Notes: a model not told the origin generated them from the letters alone. A stretch of DNA of 64,000 nt from Microbacterium sp. USTB-Y (GCF_023703415.1 NZ_JAGMTU010000003.1:186001-250000), one strand, 5' to 3'. Numbered from the stretch's first letter, positions 32,229 through 41,671 are shown. Numbers and translations: made by a program.

Positions 32229-32264
32229 TTCCAGATGACGGATGAGACTTTCCGTGATGCGAAT
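32229..32264. promoter_or_regulatory. Purine-regulon operator, site B
   Basis: TTCCAGATGACGGAT (32229-32243) and TTCCGTGATGCGAAT (32250-32264), starts 21 bp apart, upstream of the deaminase gene and downstream of the permease stop. Confidence 0.7.
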
Positions 32265-32319
32265 GCAAGCGCCCCTCACCCCGAGGCGGTACGAGGGGCG
32301 CTCACGCACGCAGGGAGCG

Positions 32320-33780
32320 TCAGTGATCCGAGCGCGTGATGGCGACCTCGTTGCCCTCCCGGTCGACGATCTTGCCGTCGATGATCGAATCGCCGTCTTC
32401 GAAGGCGTCCAGGTACGCGACCGGGATGCTGCGCGTCGGCGCCGAGACGAAGGCGTTCTTGCGCTTGGCGCTGCCGAGGTGGTTGAACAGCAGGTTGAGC
32501 AGGATCGCGGTGACCGCGGCCGAGCTGATGCCGGAGTGGAAGATCGTCACGAACCAGGCGGGCATCGCGTGGTAGATGTCCGGCTTCGCGATCGGCAGCA
32601 TGCCCACGGCGAGCGACGTCGCGACGATCACCAGGTTCATGTTGTCCTTGTACTCGACCTTCGCGAGCGTCCGGATGCCCGAGGCCGCGACCGACCCGAA
32701 CAGCACCAGGCCGGCGCCGCCGAGGACGGGCTGAGGGATGGCGCCGACGACGCGGCCGAGCACGGGCAGCAGACCCAGGATGACGAGCACGCCACCGCCG
32801 GCGGTGACCACGAAGCGGCTCTTGACTCCGGTGATCGCGACCAGGCCGACGTTCTGCGCGAAGGCCGACTGCGTGAACGTGCCGAAGATCGGCGAGACCG
32901 CACTGGAGAGCATGTCGGCGCGCAGGCCCGCGGCGATGCGCTTGGAGTCGACCTTGGTGCCGACGATGTCGGCCACGGCGAGGATGTCGGCGGTGGTCTC
33001 GGTCAGCGTCACCAGGATCACGATGAACATCGAGATGATGGCCGCGATCTCGAAGGTCGGCATGCCGAACCCGAAGATCTGCGGGAGGGCGAAGATCTCC
33101 CCCTGCCCCACCTTGCTGAAGTCCGCCTTGCCGAGGAAGACCGCGATGATCGTGCCGAGCACGATCGCGAGCAGGATCGCGAGCCGCGAGATCGCCCCCA
33201 CCGGGATCTTGCTGAGCACGAGCACGATCACGAGGGTGATCGCCGCCAGCAGCAGGTTCTCCGGCAGCGCGCCGTCCGCCGGGTTCGCGCCGGGGCCGTA
33301 GATCCAGCCGGCCGCGACGGGCAGCAGGCTGAGACCGATCGTGGTGATCACCGTTCCCGTCACGACCGGGGGGAAGAACCGGATGATCGTCGCGAAGACC
33401 GGGGCGATGAGCAGGCCGATCACCGAGGCGGCGATGACGGATCCGAAGACCGACGGCAGCCCGCCGCCGCTCGTGACGATCGCGCCCATCGTGGCGACAC
33501 CGGCGAACGAGACGCCCTGCACGAGCGGCAGCTGCGATCCGAAGAACGGGATGCCGACGGTCTGCAGGATCGTGGCGAGTCCGCCCATGAACAGGCACGC
33601 GGCGATGAGGACGCCGATCTCGGCGGGCTTGAGGCCCGCGATCTGCCCGATGATGAGCGGCGGGGCGATGATGCCGCCGTACATCGTGAGCACGTGCTGG
33701 ATGCCGTAGCCGATGGTCGCGCCGATCGGCAGTCGTTCGTCCTCGGGGCGGACGAACTCCTTCTTCTGCTTGGTAGTCAA
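32320..33780 (-). CDS. NCS2 (NAT) urate/xanthine-type permease
   Basis: 486 residues, about fourteen membrane segments. TTG start at 33780 is preferred because GAGG precedes it by 8 bp; an ATG 54 bp upstream lacks a site. Family marks: YGIQHVLTMYGGIIAPPLI in helix 1 and the NAT signature FAQNVGLVAITGVKSRF, whose QNxGxxxxTG form is closest to urate/xanthine carriers rather than uracil ones. GTFTQSAFAQNVG continues this. Proton-coupled uptake of urate or xanthine is inferred. Has its own operator (site C), 193 bp upstream. Confidence 0.88.
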   Translation of the reverse strand: MTTKQKKEFVRPEDERLPIGATIGYGIQHVLTMYGGIIAPPLIIGQIAGLKPAEIGVLIAACLFMGGLATILQTVGIPFFGSQLPLVQGVSFAGVATMGAIVTSGGGLPSVFGSVIAASVIGLLIAPVFATIIRFFPPVVTGTVITTIGLSLLPVAAGWIYGPGANPADGALPENLLLAAITLVIVLVLSKIPVGAISRLAILLAIVLGTIIAVFLGKADFSKVGQGEIFALPQIFGFGMPTFEIAAIISMFIVILVTLTETTADILAVADIVGTKVDSKRIAAGLRADMLSSAVSPIFGTFTQSAFAQNVGLVAITGVKSRFVVTAGGGVLVILGLLPVLGRVVGAIPQPVLGGAGLVLFGSVAASGIRTLAKVEYKDNMNLVIVATSLAVGMLPIAKPDIYHAMPAWFVTIFHSGISSAAVTAILLNLLFNHLGSAKRKNAFVSAPTRSIPVAYLDAFEDGDSIIDGKIVDREGNEVAITRSDH

Positions 33781-33973
33781 TTCGACCTCTTCGTCGTGGG
33801 GCAGGCACCGGGTGAGCCGAGCGCCGGCCGGCATGCAGCGCCTGTGCGGCGATACGGTGCGGGCGCTCCGTCCGCCTCGCGATACGGGGCGGACTGCTGT
33901 GGGTCCTGGTGCGTCTCCGGCTCTGGAGACTCCCTCAGGCTAGCGGCGGCCCCCTTCGAGAGTCAAGCATTTT

Positions 33974-34009
33974 TTCCGAATCTCGGATTGTCCTTTCCGC
34001 TATGCGGAT
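33974..34009. promoter_or_regulatory. Purine-regulon operator, site C
   Basis: TTCCGAATCTCGGAT (33974-33988) and TTCCGCTATGCGGAT (33995-34009), the most symmetrical pair, 21 bp apart. The gene-free stretch 33781-34099 otherwise holds only the leader and the clpB terminator. Confidence 0.75.
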
Positions 34010-34046
34010 ATTCGGGATTGCTCGTCGTTTCGCACCCTGCGCAAGA

Positions 34047-34079
34047 AAGGGGCCCGGATCAGGGAGATCCGGGCCCCTT
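34047..34079 (-). terminator. clpB terminator
   Basis: Perfect 14-bp stem AAGGGGCCCGGATC / GATCCGGGCCCCTT, loop of 5, downstream of the clpB stop. Confidence 0.8.
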
Positions 34080-34099
34080 CGAGCAAAGCGCGAGCGGCG

Positions 34100-36322
34100 T
34101 CAGTCGTCGAGCAGCTCGGCCTCGATGGTGTCGTCCTCGGGCTCGTCGTCCACCGGCTGCGGGGCCGTCGGCCCGTCACTGGTGAGCACGAGGGAGGATC
34201 CGTCCGCGGCGACGTCGACCCGCACGAGGTCGCCGTCGTGCACCCGGCCGGAGAGCAGCGCCGACGCCAGCCGGTTCTGCACCTCGTTCTGGATGAGACG
34301 GCGCAGCGGCCTCGCACCGAACACCGGGTCGTAGCCGCGCTCGGCGAGCCACGCACGCGCGTCCGGCGTGACCGCGAGCGTGAGCCGGCGATCGGCGAGA
34401 CGGCGCTGCAGCTGGTCGATCGTGAGCTCCACGATCTGCGCCAGGTCGTCCTCGGTGAGCGCGGAGAACATCACGATGTCGTCGAGACGGTTGATGAACT
34501 CGGGCTTGAACGCCTGCCGCACGAGCGCCATCACGGCCTCGCGCTTCTCGTCGGACGAGAGCGTGGGGTCGATGAGGATCGGGGATCCGATGTTGCTCGT
34601 GAGGATCAAGATGACGTTCGAGAAGTCGACCGTGCGCCCCTGGCCATCGGTGAGCCGGCCGTCGTCCATGACCTGCAGCAGTACGTCGAACACCTCGGGG
34701 TGCGCCTTCTCGACCTCGTCCAGCAGCACGACGCTGTAGGGGCGCCGCCGCACGGCCTCGGTGAGCTGGCCGCCCTGCTCGTAGCCGACGTACCCCGGAG
34801 GGGCACCGACGAGTCGCGAGACCGAGTGCTTCTCGCCGTACTCCGACATGTCGATGCGCACCATGGCGTGCTCGTCGTCGAAGAGGAACTCCGCGAGAGC
34901 CTTGGCGAGCTCGGTCTTGCCGACGCCCGTGGGACCGACGAAGAGGAACGAGCCCGTGGGGCGCCCCGGATCGCTGATCCCGGCGCGCGAACGCCGCACC
35001 GCGTCGGAGACCGCGGTGACGGCCTCCTTCTGCCCGATCAGGCGCCGGCCCAGCTCGCGCTCCAGGTGCAGGAGCTTCTCGCTCTCGCCCTGCAGCAGCC
35101 GGCCCACGGGGATCCCGGTCCAGGCCGCGATCACGGCCGCGATGTCCTCGTCGGTGACCTGCTCGTTGACCATGCGGGGCTCGTCGCTCTGCGCGTCCGC
35201 CTGCCGCTCGGCATCGGCGAGCTGCGCCTGCAGCTGCTTGATGGTCTCGTACTCGAGCTTCGACGCCTTCACGTAGTCGGCGTCGCGCAGCGCCCGGTCG
35301 CGCTCGGTGAACGCCTCGTCGAGACGCTTCTTCAGGTCGCCGACCCGGTTCAGGCCGCCGCGCTCGCGCTCCCAGCGGGCCTCGAGGCCCGCCAGCTCCG
35401 CCTCGGACTCGCACATCTGATCACGCAGCTTCGCGAGACGCTCCTTGGAGGCCGCGTCCTTCTCCTTCTTCAGCGCGAGCTCCTCGAGCCGCATCCGGTC
35501 GACCGACCTCTTCAGCTGGTCGATCTCGACCGGACTGGAGTCGATCTCCATCTTGAGCCGGCTCATGGCCTCGTCGATGAGGTCGATGGCCTTGTCCGGC
35601 AGCTGGCGGCTGGGCAGGTAGCGGTTCGACAGCGCGGCCGCCGCGACGAGCGCGGAGTCGCTGATCGTGACGCCGTGGTGCGCCTCGTAGCGCCCCTTGA
35701 GCCCGCGCAGGATCGCGATCGTGTCCTCGACGGAGGGCTCGCCCACATACACCTGCTGGAACCGGCGCTCGAGGGCCGCGTCCTTCTCGATGAACTCGCG
35801 GTACTCGTTGAGCGTGGTCGCGCCGATGAGGCGCAGCTCGCCGCGGGCGAGCATGGGCTTGAGCATGTTGGAGGCGGCGACGGATCCCTCTCCCCCGCCC
35901 GCGCCCATGAGTACGTGCAGCTCGTCGATGAAGGTGATGACCCGGCCGTCGGACTCGGTGATCTCCTTGAGCACGCTCTTCAGGCGCTCCTCGAACTGGC
36001 CGCGGTACATGGCCCCGGCCACGAGGGCGGAGATGTCCAGGGAGACGAGCTCCTTGTCCTTGAGCGATTCGGCCACGTCACCGGCGACGATGCGCTGGGC
36101 GAGCCCCTCGACGACCGCGGTCTTGCCGACGCCCGGCTCTCCGATGAGCACCGGGTTGTTCTTCGTGCGCCGGGTGAGCACCTGGCTCACGCGACGGATC
36201 TCGGAGTCGCGCCCGATCACCGGATCGAGCTTTCCCTGACGTGCGCGGTCGGTCAGGTTGATCCCGAACTGCTCGAGTGCCGACTGCTGTTCTTCCTGCG
36301 GTGCCTGCTGCGGGGTGGCCAT
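34100..36322 (-). CDS. clpB: ClpB-type AAA+ disaggregase lacking the N-domain
   Basis: 740 residues versus about 860 for full ClpB. The usual N-terminal Clp_N repeats (about 145 residues) are absent; a 13-residue Gln-rich leader ([11 protein letters not shown]) runs straight into [23 protein letters not shown]1 Walker [14 protein letters not shown] near 62, coiled-coil M-domain about 255-375, NBD2 Walker [15 protein letters not shown] near 470, sensor LTSNIG, and arginine-rich C-terminal [18 protein letters not shown]. Ends with an acidic tail. AGGAGG precedes the ATG, so truncation is not a mis-called start. A HAIR-like operator upstream implies HspR heat-shock control. Confidence 0.92.
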   Translation of the reverse strand: MATPQQAPQEEQQSALEQFGINLTDRARQGKLDPVIGRDSEIRRVSQVLTRRTKNNPVLIGEPGVGKTAVVEGLAQRIVAGDVAESLKDKELVSLDISALVAGAMYRGQFEERLKSVLKEITESDGRVITFIDELHVLMGAGGGEGSVAASNMLKPMLARGELRLIGATTLNEYREFIEKDAALERRFQQVYVGEPSVEDTIAILRGLKGRYEAHHGVTISDSALVAAAALSNRYLPSRQLPDKAIDLIDEAMSRLKMEIDSSPVEIDQLKRSVDRMRLEELALKKEKDAASKERLAKLRDQMCESEAELAGLEARWERERGGLNRVGDLKKRLDEAFTERDRALRDADYVKASKLEYETIKQLQAQLADAERQADAQSDEPRMVNEQVTDEDIAAVIAAWTGIPVGRLLQGESEKLLHLERELGRRLIGQKEAVTAVSDAVRRSRAGISDPGRPTGSFLFVGPTGVGKTELAKALAEFLFDDEHAMVRIDMSEYGEKHSVSRLVGAPPGYVGYEQGGQLTEAVRRRPYSVVLLDEVEKAHPEVFDVLLQVMDDGRLTDGQGRTVDFSNVILILTSNIGSPILIDPTLSSDEKREAVMALVRQAFKPEFINRLDDIVMFSALTEDDLAQIVELTIDQLQRRLADRRLTLAVTPDARAWLAERGYDPVFGARPLRRLIQNEVQNRLASALLSGRVHDGDLVRVDVAADGSSLVLTSDGPTAPQPVDDEPEDDTIEAELLDD

Positions 36323-36382
36323 TCGTCCTCCTGGAGTCTCCTTGCGATGTTGCGGAAGAGCCGGATCCGCCGACTCCTCAAA

Positions 36383-36403
36383 GTTGAGTTGATAAGACTC
36401 AAG
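36383..36403. promoter_or_regulatory. HAIR (HspR-type) operator upstream of clpB
   Basis: GTTGAGT-N7-ACTCAAG, one mismatch from the HspR consensus CTTGAGT-N7-ACTCAAG, 61 bp upstream of the clpB start in the AT-richest part of the gap. Confidence 0.8.
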
Positions 36404-36444
36404 TTTAACGGACGGCCCGCTTCAGGGCAAGGCCCGGAAACACA

Positions 36445-36494
36445 GAGTCGTCCCCCTCAGCACGACCGTGGAGTGGTGCTGAGGGGGACGACTC
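36445..36494. terminator. Dispersed palindrome, family 2 (copy 2), likely allantoinase terminator
   Basis: Perfect 19-bp arms GAGTCGTCCCCCTCAGCAC / GTGCTGAGGGGGACGACTC, 12-nt loop, 14 bp after the allantoinase stop. Confidence 0.8.
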
Positions 36495-36508
36495 GGGGTG
36501 GTGGAGGG

Positions 36509-37897
36509 TCAGTCCTCCTCGACCATGCCGCGACGGAGCAGACGCCCGCGCGGGTTCTCGAAGTCGATCGGGGTGCCGTGCAGGTAGGTCTTGCGCACGC
36601 GTCCGGCGAGCGCCTTGCCGTTGTACGGGGTGAGCGGGTTCTTGTGGTGCAGCTTGGTCACGTCCACCACATAGGCGTCGTCCGCGGCGAAGATCGAGAA
36701 GTCCGCGTCGTAGCCGGGGGCGATGCGCCCCTTGCCCGTGAGGCCCGCGAACTGCGCCGGCTTCTCGCTCATCCATCCCACGACGGTCTCGAGCGACAGG
36801 CCCCGCTGACGCGCCTCGGTCCAGATCAGCGACAGGCCGAGCTGCAGCGACGCGACGCCGCCCCAGGCCACGGCGAAGTCGCCGTTCTCCAGATCCTTGA
36901 GGTCGAGGGTCGAGGGCGAGTGGTCCGACACGATGAAGTCGATCGTGCCGTCCTCGAGCCCCTGCCAGAGCAGCTCGCGGTTGCCGGCCTCGCGGATCGG
37001 CGGGCAGCACTTGAACGCGGTCGCCCCCAGCGGGACCTCCTCCGCGGTGAGCGTGAGGTAGTGCGGGCAGGTCTCGACCGTGAGCCGGATGCCGTCGTGC
37101 TTGGCGGAGCGCAGCATCAGCAGTGCGTCCGAGGAGGACAGGTGCAGGATGTGCGCGCGGGCTCCCGTCCAGCGGGCGCGCTCGATGACCTCCGCGATCG
37201 CGAGGTTCTCCGCGCCGCGCGGACGCGAGGCGAGGAACTTGGAGTAGTCGTCGCCGTCGGGCTTGGGCGCGCGGTCGATGGCCCGGGAGTCCTCGGCGTG
37301 CACGATCATGACCGAGTCGAAGGTCACGAGCTCGCGCATGTCCTCCTCGAGCTCGTCGGGATCCAGCGGCGGGAACTCGTCCACCCCGCTGTGCAGCAGG
37401 AAGCACTTGAAGCCGAAGGCCCCGGCATCGTGCAGTCCCCGCAGCTTGTCGATGTTGCCCGGAACGGCACCGCCCCAGAAGCCCACGTCGACGTGCACCT
37501 GGTCGCGCGCGACGTCGCGCTTGATGTCCAGCGCTTCGACATCGATCGTCGGCGGGATGCTGTTCAGGGGCATGTCCAGGATCGTGGTCACACCGCCCGC
37601 GGCCGCCGCCTTGGTCGCCGAGGAGAAGCCCTCCCACTCGGTGCGACCCGGCTCGTTGACGTGCACGTGCGTGTCCACCAGACCCGGGATCAGGGTCTCG
37701 TCGTCTTGGAGCTCGATGATCTCGTCGCCCGCGAGGTTGTTGCCGAGGGGCTGCATCGCGACGATCACGCCGTGCCGCACCCCCACCTCGCGAGGTCGGA
37801 TCCCCGAGCTGGTGAGGACCCGCTCGCCGCGGATCACCAGATCATAGTGCTCGCCCGTCGGGTCGAGCGAGGCGTGTTCTTCGGTCTCCTGGGACAT
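36509..37897 (-). CDS. allB: Allantoinase
   Basis: 462 residues. Hydrolyses allantoin to allantoate. Dinuclear-metal amidohydrolase motifs: GLVDTHVHVNEPGRTEWEGF (H-x-H near 78), the lysine in AFGFKCFLLHSG near 167 that becomes carbamylated, MIVHAEDS near 200, ILHLSSSDALLM near 258 and FIVSDHSPSTLDLK near 335 (metal Asp). C-terminal NPLTPYNGKALAGRV is typical AllB. Last gene of the three-gene set NCS1 permease - racemase - allantoinase under site D. A 78-bp gap separates it from the racemase. Confidence 0.95.
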   Translation of the reverse strand: MSQETEEHASLDPTGEHYDLVIRGERVLTSSGIRPREVGVRHGVIVAMQPLGNNLAGDEIIELQDDETLIPGLVDTHVHVNEPGRTEWEGFSSATKAAAAGGVTTILDMPLNSIPPTIDVEALDIKRDVARDQVHVDVGFWGGAVPGNIDKLRGLHDAGAFGFKCFLLHSGVDEFPPLDPDELEEDMRELVTFDSVMIVHAEDSRAIDRAPKPDGDDYSKFLASRPRGAENLAIAEVIERARWTGARAHILHLSSSDALLMLRSAKHDGIRLTVETCPHYLTLTAEEVPLGATAFKCCPPIREAGNRELLWQGLEDGTIDFIVSDHSPSTLDLKDLENGDFAVAWGGVASLQLGLSLIWTEARQRGLSLETVVGWMSEKPAQFAGLTGKGRIAPGYDADFSIFAADDAYVVDVTKLHHKNPLTPYNGKALAGRVRKTYLHGTPIDFENPRGRLLRRGMVEED

Positions 37898-37975
37898 GTC
37901 CGCGGATTCCCTTCTGCCGGCGACGTCGCCGGCCTTGTGGCGTGGTGGGTGAGGCTGGTTCGATTGTGCTCCGCG

Positions 37976-38701
37976 TCAGCGGGCCGTCGCCGGGAATCCG
38001 GTGATCCGCTTCGGCCGGGGCTGCGCGTAGGTGCGCACCTTGGAGGTGGAAAGGCCCAGGTTCACCAGGCCCTCCGCGACGGCGACCGCGGCCTGGACGC
38101 CGTCCACGACCGGGACGCCGCAGAGCTCGACCACGCGGTCCTTGAGCTCGGCCATCCCGCCGCAGCCGAGCACGATGACCTCGGCACGGTCGATCTCGAC
38201 CGCCTTCTGCGCCTCGGCGGCGATCGCCTCGACCGCGCGCTCCGGATCGGACTCGAGCTCGAGCACGCTCATCCCCGACGAGCGCACCGACGCGCAGCGG
38301 TCGTGGAGGCCGCCGAGGATCAGCCGGTCCTCGATGAGCGGCACCGTGCGGTCGAGCGTGGTGACCACCGAGTACGAGCGGCCGAGGAACATGGCGGTCG
38401 AGGCCGCCGCCTCGGTGATGTCGACCACCGGCACAGTGAGCAGCTCCTGGAGCCCCTCCCGTCCGTGCTCGCCGTATCCGGCCTGGATGACCGCGTCGTA
38501 CTCGCCCTCGTAGCGGACGACCTTGTCCATGACCGCAATCGCGGCGAGGTAGCTCTCGAAGTTGCCCTCGCAGCTCTCGGCGCCGAAGTCGGGCGTCAGG
38601 CCGATGATCTCCGTGCCCGGCGACGCGGCGGCCCGCGCCGCCTCGGCGATGGCGTCGGTCATCGCCTCGGTGGTGTTGACGTTCGCGATCAGAATGCGCA
38701 T
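37976..38701 (-). CDS. Allantoin/hydantoin racemase family protein
   Basis: 241 residues of the Asp/Glu/hydantoin racemase fold: MRILIANVNTTEAMTDAIAE at the N-terminus, DITEAAASTAMFLG near 115, and VIVLGCGGMAEL near 182 with the second catalytic Cys. The position of the first Cys reads QAGYGEHG, so only one of the two usual cysteines is obvious. Location between the permease and allantoinase genes argues for allantoin racemase (interconverting R- and S-allantoin), as known for HpxA, rather than hydantoin metabolism. 21-bp gap to the permease gene. Confidence 0.82.
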   Translation of the reverse strand: MRILIANVNTTEAMTDAIAEAARAAASPGTEIIGLTPDFGAESCEGNFESYLAAIAVMDKVVRYEGEYDAVIQAGYGEHGREGLQELLTVPVVDITEAAASTAMFLGRSYSVVTTLDRTVPLIEDRLILGGLHDRCASVRSSGMSVLELESDPERAVEAIAAEAQKAVEIDRAEVIVLGCGGMAELKDRVVELCGVPVVDGVQAAVAVAEGLVNLGLSTSKVRTYAQPRPKRITGFPATAR

Positions 38702-38722
38702 GCTCGGTGTCCTCGTCGGATC

Positions 38723-40252
38723 TCAGTGGCCGGCCTTGACGGCGATCGCCGCGCCGTCGACGTCGTGGAAGGGTCCCCTGCGGTCCGCGATGATCGCATA
38801 GATGATCGCGGCGGATCCGGCCGCGACGAACCAGGAGAAGTCGCTGACCGAGTGGAAGACCGGCAGGAAGGTGAACAGCAGCGCGATCGCGCCCGAGATC
38901 ACCAGGGCGATGACCGCACGAGGGTTGAAGCCCTTCGCGTATGCGTACTCGCCGATCGGGGAGTCGGAGTAGAGCTGCGGCACGTTGATGCGCTGCTTCT
39001 TGATCAGCCAGTAGTCGACCATGATGATGCCGAACAGCGGGCCGAGCAGCGCGCCGAGGCCGCCGAGGAAGACGCCGATCACGACCGGCGAGTTGTACAT
39101 GTTCCACGGCGTGATCACGAGGCCGATGACGGCGGAGATGAGCGCCGCGCGGCGGAAGTTCAGGTGCCGCGGGAACAGGTTGTTCAGCGCGTACGTGGGG
39201 GCCACGAAGTTGGCCATGAGGTTGACCGCGATGGTCAGCGCGATGAGCGCGAGCGAGGCGAGCACGAGCAGGAACGTGTTCGGGATCGCGGCGACGACCT
39301 CGGACGGCGACGTGATGAGACGGCCGTTGATGCTGAAGCTGCCGCCGGTGAGCACGACCACGATCACGCCGAAGAACAGCATGTTGATCGGGATGCCCCA
39401 GAAGTTGCCCTTGACGATGGCCCTGCGGGACTTCGCCCCGCGGGTGAAGTCGCAGAAGTTCAGCACGAACGTGCCGTAGATCGAGACCCACAGGGAGGCG
39501 GCGCCGAGCATCTTGATCCACACGTCGGAGCCGGTGGCCGTCTCGGTCGGCGCCCAGTTCACCTGGAATCCGGACTGCACGAGCACCCAGACCGCCAGGA
39601 TCACGAACGTGGCGAGGATGATCGGGCCGGCGAAGGCCTCGTACTTGCGGATCATCTCCATGCCGTAGCTGACGATGACGACCTGGATGATCCACAGCAC
39701 GATGAACGTGATCCAGCCGAGGGCCGAAAGGCCGAGGAAGGATCCGGACTGCATCGTCTGCAGACCGGGGAAGATCGCGATCAGCACGACCTGCAGCACC
39801 TGGGAGGCGAGGTAGGTCTGGATCCCGAACCAGGCGATCGCGACGATTCCGCGCAGCAGCGCCGGGATCTGAGCGCCGTGGATGCCGAACGCGATGCGGC
39901 TCATGACCGGGAACGGAACACCCGTCTTCTCGCCCATGAAGCCGGACAGGCTCAGCAGCAGGAACAGGAACAGTGCGCCGAACCCGAGCGCGCCGAGGAT
40001 CTGGCCGCCGGTCAGGCCGAGCGAGAACAGGCCGATCGCGAACGCGTAGTTGCCGAGGCTGTGCACATCGTTGGCCCAGAGGGTGAAGATGCTGTACGCG
40101 CTCCAGTGCCGGCTCTCGCGGTCGGTCGGCGCCAGGTCGCTGTTGTACAGGCGCGGGCTGATGCCCGCCTGCACCGCGAAGACGCTGGACGGCGCCTCGT
40201 CGAGGCCCTCGGAGGCCCGACTCGGAACGTGGATGTGGTCGTTGGACGTCAT
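38723..40252 (-). CDS. NCS1-family allantoin/nucleobase permease
   Basis: 509 residues with twelve membrane segments. ATG 40252 has GAGAGGGG upstream; the earlier GTG at 40294 would start only 5 bp from operator site D. Family landmarks: WSAYSIFTLWANDVHSLGNY near 45-65 (first helix), PFPVMSRIAFGIHGAQIP near 112 and WIKMLGAASLWVSIYGTFVL near 260, with NFCDFTRGAKSRRAI following. Mhp1/PucI-like fold; sodium- or proton-coupled uptake of allantoin is the likely role from context, other hydantoins or purines being alternatives. First gene of the racemase/allantoinase operon. Confidence 0.88.
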   Translation of the reverse strand: MTSNDHIHVPSRASEGLDEAPSSVFAVQAGISPRLYNSDLAPTDRESRHWSAYSIFTLWANDVHSLGNYAFAIGLFSLGLTGGQILGALGFGALFLFLLLSLSGFMGEKTGVPFPVMSRIAFGIHGAQIPALLRGIVAIAWFGIQTYLASQVLQVVLIAIFPGLQTMQSGSFLGLSALGWITFIVLWIIQVVIVSYGMEMIRKYEAFAGPIILATFVILAVWVLVQSGFQVNWAPTETATGSDVWIKMLGAASLWVSIYGTFVLNFCDFTRGAKSRRAIVKGNFWGIPINMLFFGVIVVVLTGGSFSINGRLITSPSEVVAAIPNTFLLVLASLALIALTIAVNLMANFVAPTYALNNLFPRHLNFRRAALISAVIGLVITPWNMYNSPVVIGVFLGGLGALLGPLFGIIMVDYWLIKKQRINVPQLYSDSPIGEYAYAKGFNPRAVIALVISGAIALLFTFLPVFHSVSDFSWFVAAGSAAIIYAIIADRRGPFHDVDGAAIAVKAGH

Positions 40253-40298
40253 TGTGATTTGAACCCCTCTCGACGGCGACAGTGCCGTCGACACTCGA

Positions 40299-40334
40299 TT
40301 TCACAATCCGGAAGACTGATTTCGGATAGAGATA
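40299..40334. promoter_or_regulatory. Purine-regulon operator, site D
   Basis: TTTCACAATCCGGAA (40299-40313) and TTTCGGATAGAGATA (40320-40334), 46 bp upstream of the NCS1 permease start. The second half is weak. Confidence 0.65.
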
Positions 40335-40425
40335 CAGTCGCTCTCGACCGCGGAGGTTGCAACATCGTTTGCATAATTTGGACGACTTCCGGTGCGCGGC
40401 GCGGTCGACGACCGCCGCTCCGGGA

Positions 40426-41439
40426 TCACGAGGCCGGCTCGGACCCCGGTCGCCGCCGTCCGGTCGACGCGCGCTCGACCAGGTCGAACTCGAGCCGCAG
40501 ATGCGAGGTGAGCGGCGCGGCGCTGTTCAGCCGGCGCTCCAGCAACCGCGTCAGCTGCGATGCCCAGACCTGCAGGTTCGCCTTCATCGCCGTGATCGGC
40601 ACCACGGCGCGCTCGGCGATGACGCTGTCCATCATGTTCGCGACGAGCACGTCGTCGGGCACCCGGAGCCCGCGCGCCTGGACCGCCTCGATCGCCCCCA
40701 CCGCGAAAACGTCCGAGGAGGTGAGGAAGGCGTCCGGCGGCGTCGGCGTGCGCAGCAGCGACTCCGCCGCCGCGGCACCCCCCTGCTGACCCCGCACCGG
40801 CTCCAGCTCCCTCACCAGCACCGGCAGCCCGCGCGAGCGCATCTCCTGGATGTAGACGCCGGCGATCGACTCCAGGTACGTGTTCTGCGTCGAGCCCACG
40901 ATCAGCGCCGGGCGGCGAGCGCCGCGCTCCAGCAGGTGCTCGAGCAGGGTGCGCGCGTTGGCGACGTGATCGGCGCTGATCCACCACGCGAACTCCTCGT
41001 CGTCCGGATCCCGGTCCAGCGTCACGGTCGGGATGCCCCGCTGCACGAGCGCGCGGAGCACCTCGTCCCCGCGGCGGGGATGCAGCAGCACGAAGGCGTC
41101 GAGGCGGCCGACCTGGGCGCCGATGTCGTCGAGTGTGAGGAACGAGGAGACGGAGAAGCCGGCGCCCAGCAGGGCCACGAGCACGGCGCCGGCGACGGAC
41201 GTGAACGCGTCGGATCCGGAGGCGAATCCGGGGATGGCCTCCGGCGGACGCAGCAGCAGGCCGACGGTGCGCTGACCGGCGTCGCGCTCCATCACGAAGC
41301 CGAGGTCGAACGCGGCCTTGAGCACCGCGGCCTTGGTCGCGGGCGACACCGGACGGTGCCCGCTGAACGCGTGCGAGGCCGTCGTCGGCGAGACACCGGC
41401 CAGGGCGGCGACGTCACGCAGACGCGGGCGCTCCGTCAT
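40426..41439 (-). CDS. LacI-family transcriptional regulator
   Basis: 337 residues, ATG with GAGGTGG upstream. DNA-binding helix-turn-helix at 4-50: LRDVAALAGVSPTTASHAFS (the usual VS reads AF/SG, then GHRPVSPATKAAVLKAAFDL). The periplasmic-binding-like effector domain covers 60-325, with VGLLLRPPEAIPG, PTVTLDRDPDDEEFAWW and DAFLTSSDVFAVGAIEAVQ near 245. The effector is unknown. It lies between glycerate kinase and the allantoin permease operon and could add catabolite control; direct repeats upstream of it may be its site. Confidence 0.88.
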   Translation of the reverse strand: MTERPRLRDVAALAGVSPTTASHAFSGHRPVSPATKAAVLKAAFDLGFVMERDAGQRTVGLLLRPPEAIPGFASGSDAFTSVAGAVLVALLGAGFSVSSFLTLDDIGAQVGRLDAFVLLHPRRGDEVLRALVQRGIPTVTLDRDPDDEEFAWWISADHVANARTLLEHLLERGARRPALIVGSTQNTYLESIAGVYIQEMRSRGLPVLVRELEPVRGQQGGAAAAESLLRTPTPPDAFLTSSDVFAVGAIEAVQARGLRVPDDVLVANMMDSVIAERAVVPITAMKANLQVWASQLTRLLERRLNSAAPLTSHLRLEFDLVERASTGRRRPGSEPAS

Positions 41440-41458
41440 GTGTCCACCTCGTCTTCGA

Positions 41459-41490
41459 GACCGTTCACCACATCCTCGGGATCGTTCACC
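41459..41490 (-). promoter_or_regulatory. Direct repeats upstream of the LacI-type gene
   Basis: GACCGTTCACC (41459-41469) and GATCGTTCACC (41480-41490), 21 bp apart on the + strand, 20 bp before the regulator start. GTGAACG half-sites occur in LacI-type operators, so autoregulation is possible. Confidence 0.45.
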
Positions 41491-41530
41491 GGCCTCCGAT
41501 CCTACGCGCCGGCGACGACGGGAGCGTCCC

Positions 41531-41643
41531 CGGGGTCGTTGAGCGAGCGCCGGCGCAGCCGGAGCGAGACGAAACGCGGCGCACTCGCGAGGACGCCGCG
41601 TTTCGTCTCGGTCGTCCGACGCGCGTCCTCGCTCACCGCCCCC
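41531..41643. repeat. Dispersed repeat, family 3 (copy 5)
   Basis: GGGGTCGTTGAGCGAGCGCC, GAGACGAAACGCGGCG facing CGCCGCGTTTCGTCTC, CTCGCTCACCG. Located between the glycerate kinase stop and the LacI-type gene. Confidence 0.75.
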
Positions 41644-41671
41644 AGGCGAGAGCACCGGGGCCGGCGGACGC

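Noticed and set aside
37898..38722. Separate purine operators before allantoinase and racemase
   Set aside because: No two-box site in either gap; both are placed in the operon starting at site D.
34238..40789. A 2183-codon open frame on the + strand opposite clpB, allantoinase, racemase and permease
   Set aside because: Its translation is Arg/Asp/Val-rich low-complexity sequence with no domains; such long antisense frames arise from the extreme GC content at third positions. The opposite-strand genes have clear motifs.
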